A stretch of DNA of 49,173 nt, taken from positions 1-49,173 of the forward strand of contig WHTP01000028.1 of assembly GCA_009377695.1 (NCBI GenBank), read 5' to 3'. The notes below the pieces were generated by a model. That model was not told the DNA's origin. It searched no databases and saw nothing but the letters and a program-made list of their open reading frames with translations. Both the position numbers and the translations under genes were made by a program. Every line of letters begins with the position of its first letter. Position 1 is the stretch's first letter. The DNA comes from Hyphomicrobiales bacterium. Its GTDB lineage: Bacteria > Pseudomonadota > Alphaproteobacteria > Rhizobiales > Xanthobacteraceae. Positions 43,392-49,173 of the stretch are shown here, in pieces.

Positions 43392-43673
43392 ATGCAGCTC
43401 GCACCGTTATTTTGGGACAAGCCGCTCTCCTACGAGATCACGCCGAGGAGTGGTCCCATGCGGCGGCTGGTGACGTTGGCCGACGTTCGCAGTGCGATGG
43501 TCTATGACCTTCCGAAGGGCACGACCAAGCAGCCGCATTGGCTGAATGCCGGCATGCTGTTGGTCGCAGCCTCCGAAAGCGGCAGGCAGTCCGATATCCG
43601 CATCGCAACGGACGCACTGTGCGACGCGCTCGACGTCGAAGGCTGGCTGTCGAGCGCACCCGTCAAAGCCTGA
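43392..43673 (+). CDS. Small hypothetical protein (DUF982-like layout)
   Basis: 93 residues from ATG 43392, 7 bases after AGGTG. The order of features resembles the rhizobial DUF982 family: a TPRSGPMRRLVTLADVRSAM strand-helix start, W at about residue 50, and a final helix IRIATDALCDALDVEGW. The match is from memory and not certain. Convergent with the Bug gene, stops 12 bases apart. Confidence 0.7.
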   Translation: MQLAPLFWDKPLSYEITPRSGPMRRLVTLADVRSAMVYDLPKGTTKQPHWLNAGMLLVAASESGRQSDIRIATDALCDALDVEGWLSSAPVKA

Positions 43674-43685
43674 GTGTCGATTCCT

Positions 43686-44654
43686 TTACTGCGTCATGTT
43701 GGCGGCTTTGATGGCCGCGTCGAACTGCGGTTGCTCGCGCGCAATCTGCGCAACGAATTCCTTCGGCGTCGTGCCGTTCGGCTCGATCCCGAGCTTCGTC
43801 AGTTGCGCTGCGATCGCGGGGTCGCGCGCGGTGGCGATCACCTGTTGTGCGAGCTTATCGACGATCGCCTGCGGCGTCTTGGCCGGGACCAGGAAGCCGT
43901 TCCAGGCATTGAGCGAGAAGTTCGGATAGAGCTCGCTGATCGTCGGCACGTTCGGAAGCTGCTGCATGCGCTTGTTGGTGGCGACACCGAGGATGCGGAC
44001 CTTGCCGGTTTCCGCGTGCGGGAGGATCTCCGACGCATTGCCGAAATACATGTCGATCTGTCCGCCCACCAGAGATGTCATTGCGGGACCGCCGCCCTTG
44101 AACGGTATGTGGATGGAATCGAGACCAGCGCGGGCGACGAACAGCGCGCCGGAGAGATGCCCGATCGACCCGGTCCCGCCGGAGCCGTAGTTGAGCTTGC
44201 GGCTCCTTCCGTAAGCGACGAACTCCTGCATGGTCTTCGCCGGGATGCCCGCGTTGATCGCGAGGATGAATGGCCCGGTGCCGAACACGCTGACCGGCGT
44301 GAAGTCCTTGAGCGGGTCGTAATTGACCTTCTGGATGCGTGGCACCACCGCGATCTGCGGCGCCGCACCGAACAGGAGCGTGTAGCCGTCGGGCGCCGCC
44401 TTCGCGACATAGGCCGCAGCCAGTGCGCCGGCGGCACCGACGCGGTTCTCCACCACGAAGGTTTGTTTCAGTTCGGTGGCAAGCCGGCTGCTCGCCATCC
44501 TTGCCATGACGTCCGTGTTGCCGCCGGCGGCAAAGGGGACCACGACCGTCACGGGCTTGGTTGGCCAGTCGGTGCCTTGGGCATAGAGCGATGTTGGCAG
44601 GATCAGGAACGAGAGAGCCAGTGCGACGCGTACACGCGAACGAGAAAGTTGCAT
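43686..44654 (-). CDS. Tripartite tricarboxylate transporter (Bug family) substrate-binding protein
   Basis: Fourth Bug protein of the window. The ATG at 44654 (MQLSRSRVRV) gives 322 residues. Signal peptide 1-26 (LALSFLILPTSLYAQ), mature start GTDWPTKPVTVVVPFAAGG. Family signatures FVVENRVGAAGAL, KAAPDGYTLLFG, GSGGTGSIG and QLPNVPTISELYP are present. It is the last gene of a minus-strand group with a binding-protein-like gene and an FAD hydroxylase, and has no TctAB of its own here. Confidence 0.92.
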   Translation of the reverse strand: MQLSRSRVRVALALSFLILPTSLYAQGTDWPTKPVTVVVPFAAGGNTDVMARMASSRLATELKQTFVVENRVGAAGALAAAYVAKAAPDGYTLLFGAAPQIAVVPRIQKVNYDPLKDFTPVSVFGTGPFILAINAGIPAKTMQEFVAYGRSRKLNYGSGGTGSIGHLSGALFVARAGLDSIHIPFKGGGPAMTSLVGGQIDMYFGNASEILPHAETGKVRILGVATNKRMQQLPNVPTISELYPNFSLNAWNGFLVPAKTPQAIVDKLAQQVIATARDPAIAAQLTKLGIEPNGTTPKEFVAQIAREQPQFDAAIKAANMTQ

Positions 44655-44808
44655 CCGTCGAGTTTCTTCCAATTGGGGTAGGCCGGCACCGGTATTTTAA
44701 GCCTGCCACGCCTCTGCACAATGCGTCTCAATGCACAAATGCGTGCCCAGCGGCATCGGAGAGGGCCCGATTGTCGCATGCGCATGCAATAGGCATGTGT
44801 GGCGTTTT

Positions 44809-45741
44809 TTACGACGTCCAATGTTGGCTGAACTGCGTCGCCACCACGTCCTCGTAGCTCACGGGGCGATCAAGCAGCCCCATATGGTGCTGGAACTCGG
44901 TCATGCCGTTAACGAATTCGCGCGAGATCGATGGGTCGTAGAACGGCAAGTCGCGCTGCACGATGTCGGCAATCAATGAGGCTTCGTGGTCCGGGAACAG
45001 TTTGCGTCCGACTCTCGTCGCAAGGCTGACATCGGCCTTCAGCGCCTTTTGCGTCTTGACCAGCGCACGCACGGCCGCGGCGACCGCATCCGGCTCGCGT
45101 GCGATCACCGCATCCGACGTGATCAGCGCCGGCATGGTATAGTGGATCGATTTTGGCGGCCCGTCGCTGCGGCGGGCGTCGATCACCATGGTGCCCCAGC
45201 CGCCGCGCACCGCGACCTCTGCGCCCATGCCGTTCGCCCAGAAGCCGTCAATGGCGCCGGCCTGCAACGCCTTGGCGGCGCCGACGCCGAAATTCTTAAT
45301 CTGGCCTTCGCCCAAAAACTCCATCGGCACCGGCACGATCTTCACATTATCGCGCGTTTCGTCGATACCGGACTCGACGAGCAGCCGCTTGAGGCCGAGA
45401 TCGACCAGCGGCGCTGCGCCGATCTTCAGTCCTTTGACGGCGTTGATGTCGCCCTTCTTCGCCTTGAGGTCGGCGCGAAGAATCAGGAACCAGTAGGTGT
45501 TCTGCGCGAGTGCGGCGATGAGCTTGCCACCCTTCCAGCCGGGGAACGCGAACGGTGTCGAGTGCGCGGAGCCGCCGACGAAATCGATGCCGCCGTCACG
45601 CAGCACCTCGAGCGTTCGGTTGACCGGATAGATGAGCTCGAGCGTCATATCGAGCCCTTCCTCCTTGAAGAAGCCGAGCTCGACTGCCGCCGCAGCGGGA
45701 AAATACGAATTCGAAATCATGTCGGGGATGGCAATCTTCAT
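44809..45741 (-). CDS. NMT1/THI5-like (ABC-type) substrate-binding domain protein without signal peptide
   Basis: 310 residues from ATG 45741 (MKIAIPDMISNSYFP), 7 bases after AGGAGA. A type II periplasmic-binding-protein fold: SYFPAAAAVELGFFKEEGLDM, DFVGGSAHSTPFAFPGW and the lobe-crossing segment KGLKIGAAPLVDLG. Unlike true periplasmic receptors it has no signal peptide at this start, and the open frame upstream adds none. No ABC permease or ATPase is adjacent. It may be cytoplasmic, like the PBP-fold enzymes (THI5, 4,5-dihydroxyphthalate decarboxylase), or exported by an unrecognised route. Confidence 0.82.
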   Translation of the reverse strand: MKIAIPDMISNSYFPAAAAVELGFFKEEGLDMTLELIYPVNRTLEVLRDGGIDFVGGSAHSTPFAFPGWKGGKLIAALAQNTYWFLILRADLKAKKGDINAVKGLKIGAAPLVDLGLKRLLVESGIDETRDNVKIVPVPMEFLGEGQIKNFGVGAAKALQAGAIDGFWANGMGAEVAVRGGWGTMVIDARRSDGPPKSIHYTMPALITSDAVIAREPDAVAAAVRALVKTQKALKADVSLATRVGRKLFPDHEASLIADIVQRDLPFYDPSISREFVNGMTEFQHHMGLLDRPVSYEDVVATQFSQHWTS

Positions 45742-45792
45742 TACTGTCTCCTGATTGGGGTTCGCCATAGCGGCGTGCACTGGCGGGACTTC

Positions 45793-45812
45793 CTCTCCCC
45801 TGGAGGGGAGAG
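45793..45812. repeat. Hairpin CTCTCCCCT-GG-AGGGGAGAG
   Basis: Perfect 9-base arms with a 2-base loop, between the FAD hydroxylase (upstream on the minus strand) and the binding-protein gene. Same sequence type as the elements at 48914-49055; an intergenic repeat that may also act as a transcription attenuator. Confidence 0.65.
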
Positions 45813-45858
45813 AGCCGGCTGCCTTCGTGGCACAACTGTGCCTGATTGACTGAGCCGT

Positions 45859-47097
45859 TCATGTGATCGCGTTGGCGCGGCGGATGCCTTCGATCATCGC
45901 CACACGCAGGAGGTGGCTACGCAGCTTCGCGCGGTCGGAAGCGATGGCGCGGAGTTCGTCGTGGAATTTCGCGCGCTCGCGCGGGTCCTTCTGCTCGATA
46001 TTGCGTTTGTTTTCGATGGTCTGACGCTGGAGATACTCCTGCGCGACGATGCGGCGCTGGCGGTCATAGAGATCGAGCAGGTCCTCGTTTGCGCCGTCCT
46101 GGATGATCGCCGCAAGCTTACCGGTGAGATTGAAGGCGTCGTGAAAACCGAAATTCATGCCCATGCCGCCGAGCGGATTGTTGATGTGCGCGGCATCACC
46201 GGCAATCATGAGACGGCCGTCACGATAACATGATGCAACGCGCTGATGCACGCTGTAGAGGTTGCGATGGACGACGTCGTAGTCGCCATCGTTGCGATGA
46301 AAGCCCTGGATGCGGCGCTGTACGGCGCCTTCTTCGAAAATGTCCTCGACTGGGCTTTGTGCATCGGTTGGGAAGACCACGCGCCAGGTGCCGCGCTCGT
46401 CGTGGCCGGGAACCTTGAACAGGGCGCACCACTCATCGGGGTCGGCAATGTAATTGGTGAGCGCATAGCCGAATGGTTCGAAGTCGTAGCGGGTGCTGAG
46501 AATCAGGAATCGCTCTTCATAGGTGAAGCCGGAAAAATCCACCCGCATGGACTTGCGCACCTGGCTGCGCCCGCCGTCGCAGCCGATCATCCAGCGGCCG
46601 CGAAACGTTTTCGGTCCGTCCGGCGTCTCGACCGTTGCGGTTACGCCATCGTCGTCCTGCGCGACGCCGGTGACACGGTGCTCCATGAAGACATCGCAAT
46701 GGGAGTATGGCTTCAGCATGTCGAGCAGGATGAAGCAAATCTTGTGCTGCTCGAGCATCACCCGGTACGGAAACGGCGTGTCGTCCTTCAGCGCCCCGAG
46801 GTCGAAGTCAGCAACGATCCCATTGCGGCGGTCGCGATACTGGTAGTTGCGCACGACATAACCGCGCGCCAGCATTGCATCTGTCACGCCGATATCGGCG
46901 AACATCTCCAGCGTCGGCGGGTGGATGGTCCCGGCGCGCGGATCGTCAAAAATCTTGTTGCCTGCCTCCAGCACCGTGACCGCGATGCCGCGCCGGGCGA
47001 GGTTGAGCGCGGCGGTGAGGCCGACCGGACCAGCGCCGGCGATCAGCACACGGTCCGCTTGCACGCCGGATTTTGAGGATTGAGGTGTCAGGACCAT
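45859..47097 (-). CDS. FAD-dependent aromatic-ring monooxygenase (p-hydroxybenzoate hydroxylase fold)
   Basis: 412 residues. FAD-binding motif GAGPVGLTAALNLARRG (about 21-37, GxGxxG), DG motif GCDGGRSQVRKSM near residue 170, and second FAD motif GDAAHINNPLGGMGMNFG near residue 300. Typical of class A flavoprotein hydroxylases such as MhpA. Substrate unknown. Divergent from the next gene by only 44 bases, so the two directions may share one promoter. Start 47097 lacks a clear ribosome-binding site; an internal GTG is possible. Confidence 0.92.
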   Translation of the reverse strand: MVLTPQSSKSGVQADRVLIAGAGPVGLTAALNLARRGIAVTVLEAGNKIFDDPRAGTIHPPTLEMFADIGVTDAMLARGYVVRNYQYRDRRNGIVADFDLGALKDDTPFPYRVMLEQHKICFILLDMLKPYSHCDVFMEHRVTGVAQDDDGVTATVETPDGPKTFRGRWMIGCDGGRSQVRKSMRVDFSGFTYEERFLILSTRYDFEPFGYALTNYIADPDEWCALFKVPGHDERGTWRVVFPTDAQSPVEDIFEEGAVQRRIQGFHRNDGDYDVVHRNLYSVHQRVASCYRDGRLMIAGDAAHINNPLGGMGMNFGFHDAFNLTGKLAAIIQDGANEDLLDLYDRQRRIVAQEYLQRQTIENKRNIEQKDPRERAKFHDELRAIASDRAKLRSHLLRVAMIEGIRRANAIT

Positions 47098-47141
47098 ATC
47101 GTTGGAGTAGAACTCGATGAGCGAAATTGCAGGAGACGATA

Positions 47142-47924
47142 ATGGATCAGGCCGTCAGGCTGACCAAGGCACAGGAACCCTGGATCGGATCGCGCGGCCG
47201 GATCGGCGTCATCATCCCGTCCACCAATATCGGCGTTGAGTACGATTGTCAGCGGATCATTCCGCCGGGCGTCACCTGGCATTTCGGGCGCTTCTTTGTC
47301 GAGCAGCCTGATCTTTCTTCCGACAATATGTTTCTTGCCTTCATCGAGGCGATCCGCAAGACCATCCCGCACGCCATGCGCGATATCATGACCTGCGAGC
47401 CGACCTACATCATGATGGGCATGTCGGCGGAGACGTTCTGGGGCGGGCTTGAGGGCAATGTCGAGTTCGAGCAGCGGTTGCGCGAGGACATCGGCCCCGG
47501 GATGGGACTGACCAGCGGCGCCGCGGCGCTCAAGGCCGCGCTCGATGCATTCGGCGCCAAGACCGTTGCGGCGCTCACGCCGTACCAGCCGATCGGGGAC
47601 GTGCAGGTGCGCCGCTTCCTGGAGGAGTCGGGTTACACCGTCACCAACGTGGTCGGGCTGAAATGCGATACCGCGACCTCGATCGCGCACACACCCCCGC
47701 GGGAGGTGATCGATGCGGTGCTGAACGAGCTCGACGGCGACAATGTCGATGCCATCGTGCAGGCGGGCACCAATCTCTCCACTCAGGACATCTTCCCGGC
47801 GCTGGAGCAGCAGTTGGGCAAGCCCGTTATCCCGATCAACATCGCGACGATATGGCACGCGCTCCGCGCCCACGGCATAGAGGATAAGATTTTTGGCCGG
47901 GGCTGGTTACTTGAGCGGTTCTAG
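47142..47924 (+). CDS. Maleate isomerase/arylmalonate decarboxylase-family protein lacking the usual cysteines
   Basis: 260 residues from ATG 47142, 5 bases after AGGAGA. Asp/Glu racemase superfamily: start RGRIGVIIPSTNIGVEYD, middle TSGAAALKAALDAFGAKTVAALTPY and end PVIPINIATIWHALRAHGI. In the family, two Cys alternate as acid and base, one following the third strand and one in a C-T-N-L type motif. Here those places read MMGMSAETFWGG and VQAGTNLST, so both cysteines appear to be replaced. The remaining Cys residues (YDCQ, MTCEP, LKCD) are elsewhere. The protein may catalyse a different reaction. Upstream of another leaderless binding-protein gene. Confidence 0.85.
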   Translation: MDQAVRLTKAQEPWIGSRGRIGVIIPSTNIGVEYDCQRIIPPGVTWHFGRFFVEQPDLSSDNMFLAFIEAIRKTIPHAMRDIMTCEPTYIMMGMSAETFWGGLEGNVEFEQRLREDIGPGMGLTSGAAALKAALDAFGAKTVAALTPYQPIGDVQVRRFLEESGYTVTNVVGLKCDTATSIAHTPPREVIDAVLNELDGDNVDAIVQAGTNLSTQDIFPALEQQLGKPVIPINIATIWHALRAHGIEDKIFGRGWLLERF

Positions 47925-48004
47925 CGCAGCCGGTAATATCCCTCACCCAAGCTTGGGACGCGGCGCTGTTGCCGCCAAAGCCGAATTTAAAGAGGAAAGC
48001 CCCC

Positions 48005-48874
48005 ATGACCGAGTTCAGGCCCGTCATCCGGATCGCGCCCAACAACCAGGTCTTCGACTTGCCGGTCATCGTCGGTATCGAGGAAGGGTTGTTCGAGGCT
48101 GCAGGTCTCGACGTCAAGTTTTCCGCGACGCATGCAGACCGCGAGAAGGACGCGGTCGGCGGCGCGATCATGACGCGGCTCAAGGAGAACCTGTTCGATT
48201 GTGGTTCGGCCGACAGCTACAACGTCTGCGAATGGGCGAGCATCGACCGCCTCGAGCGCGGCAACCGCGGCGGCAACATCGCAGCACTGCGCGCGGCGGT
48301 GGCGGCGCAGGCGATCCTGTCGTTCGATGAATCCCTGCAGGTGCCGCGCGACCTCGCCGGTGTCCCGGTCGTGGTACAGGAACTCACCGGTTCGCACTAC
48401 TGCACCTTGCAGATGCTGGAGAGCGCGGTCGGCACCGAGCACGTCAATATCGCCCATGGCGGTCTGCCGCAGATGCGCTATGCGGGTCTCAAGAACGGCA
48501 CGTACCGGGCCGTCACCGTCATGGAGCCCTTCATCAGCCTCGGCCTCAAGGAAGGCGCGCACGTTATCGCCGCGTCGTTCTATCGTGGTGGCGAAGTGAT
48601 CGCGGCCGATCTCACGCCGGAGCAGCGCAAGGCCTATTACGACGCCGAGAACAAGGCCGTCGATCTGATCAACGCCGACTTCTACAAGTATGCGCATCAC
48701 GTCGCCGCCCATGCCAAGGGCGCGCTCGAGCCGCGCGAATTGCTGAAGGCCTTCGTGCGCTACAAGCACGTCGACTACTACGATCCGACGCTGTTCAACC
48801 GCGCCTATGACTGGATGAAGGCGCGCGGCCTGAGCGAAGGCCAGAGCCAGCACGCCGCGCTGGTGGTGGGATAA
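48005..48874 (+). CDS. PBP-fold substrate-binding-like protein without signal peptide
   Basis: 289 residues from ATG 48005 (MTEFRPVIRIAPNN), after GAGGAAAG. NMT1/SsuA-like two-lobe fold: LPVIVGIEEGLFEAAGLDVKF, LAGVPVVVQELTGSHYCTLQ and MEPFISLGLKEGAH. No signal peptide in this or any longer frame. It follows the maleate isomerase-like gene by 80 bases. Together with the similar leaderless gene at 44809 it suggests cytoplasmic PBP-fold enzymes in one pathway. Confidence 0.82.
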   Translation: MTEFRPVIRIAPNNQVFDLPVIVGIEEGLFEAAGLDVKFSATHADREKDAVGGAIMTRLKENLFDCGSADSYNVCEWASIDRLERGNRGGNIAALRAAVAAQAILSFDESLQVPRDLAGVPVVVQELTGSHYCTLQMLESAVGTEHVNIAHGGLPQMRYAGLKNGTYRAVTVMEPFISLGLKEGAHVIAASFYRGGEVIAADLTPEQRKAYYDAENKAVDLINADFYKYAHHVAAHAKGALEPRELLKAFVRYKHVDYYDPTLFNRAYDWMKARGLSEGQSQHAALVVG

Positions 48875-48913
48875 CGGTTCGGGTGTGCCGCAAGCTGCGG
48901 CCTCGTAAATGTA

Positions 48914-49055
48914 CCCTCTCCCCTTGCGGGAGAGGGCTACTCAGTATCTCAGCGCAAAAGAATGGGTGAGGGGTGAGCGTAACTGAGTGTCCGACACCCC
49001 TTCACCCAATTTAATTCGTTGCAATGCTCTCCAGCCCTCTCCCTCGAGGGGAGAG
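48914..49055. repeat. Composite palindromic intergenic repeat
   Basis: Three nested elements: CCCTCTCCC-N5-GGGAGAGGG (48914-48936), GGGTGAGGGGTG against CACCCCTTCACCC (about 48964-49008), and CTCTCCC-TCGAG-GGGAGAG (49037-49055). Such GC-rich palindromes are common between genes in bradyrhizobia. A shorter relative is at 45793-45812. Confidence 0.7.
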
Positions 49056-49070
49056 CGACTGTCTTGGAAG

Positions 49071-49173
49071 TCAAGCGATTTGCCATGGTCTGCGGTCTCT
49101 GAGGATGGCGTTGAGGATGGTCAGCAGCTTTCGAGCGACCGCGATGAGCGCAATCATCTTCGGCTTGCCAGCG
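49071..49173 (-). mobile_element. IS110-family transposase, C-terminal end (cut by window edge)
   Basis: Minus-strand frame ending at 49071 encodes AGKPKMIALIAVARKLLTI, then LNAILRDRRPW and a stop. This matches the C-terminal segment of IS110/IS116/IS902 transposases as I recall it. The rest lies beyond the window. Adjacent palindromic repeats are frequent neighbours of such elements. Confidence 0.75.

Noticed and set aside
43674-44681. 335-codon plus-strand frame opposite the Bug gene
   Set aside because: Antisense shadow of a clear Bug gene with signal peptide.
1-49173. CRISPR array or prophage
   Set aside because: No regularly spaced repeats and no phage structural, integrase or lysis genes were seen.

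Overview
The window looks like an accessory, metabolism-rich stretch of an alphaproteobacterial chromosome, most likely Bradyrhizobium or a close relative (Nitrobacteraceae/Xanthobacteraceae). The reasons are the high GC content, four tripartite-tricarboxylate (Bug) binding proteins, FixJ-type response regulators, a DUF6496 lysine/arginine-rich small protein, many short conserved rhizobial unknowns, and palindromic CCCTCTCCC/GGGAGAGGG intergenic repeats. This assignment rests on recognition only; no search was run.

Layout. (1) 45-7066: Bug binding protein, GntR/FCD regulator, a three-subunit molybdenum hydroxylase (large subunit frameshifted) and a second Bug protein; three copies of CGTATACG look like the operator. 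(2) 7087-10812: a stand-alone nuoD, then small membrane, basic or unknown proteins, one of them frameshifted. (3) 11248-20350: an aromatic catabolism island. An HpaB-like flavin monooxygenase and its flavin reductase diverge from a coupled MarR-UbiD-TctC-TctB-TctA-ThDP enzyme operon. (4) 20615-25228: a Tat-exported bicupin (oxalate decarboxylase family) upstream of an EmrAB-type efflux pair, plus a small secreted protein. (5) 25944-30652: PAS histidine kinase, two FixJ-type regulators, AraC regulator, Dps. (6) 32115-36761: the most unusual region. A short collagen-like protein (12 Gly-X-Y triplets running to the C-terminus, mostly ending in Thr) sits with a large glycosyltransferase and diverges from a PqqD/HprK-like protein and a nucleotidyltransferase, a set that resembles the tailoring part of RiPP clusters. 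(7) 36806-43673: LigC-type DNA ligase, VOC protein, MFS transporter, DUF3891 and several small unknowns. (8) 43686-48874: a second catabolic cluster with Bug protein, two binding-protein-like proteins without signal peptides, an FAD aromatic hydroxylase and a maleate isomerase/arylmalonate decarboxylase-like protein that lacks the usual cysteines. The window ends in the C-terminus of an IS110-type transposase.

Three genes (large Mo subunit near 3930, a 51-residue protein near 9391, the HprK-like gene near 35321) are each interrupted by a single-base shift, with good coding sequence and sensible ends on both sides. Sequencing or assembly error is at least as likely as real inactivation. No tRNA, rRNA or CRISPR array was seen.
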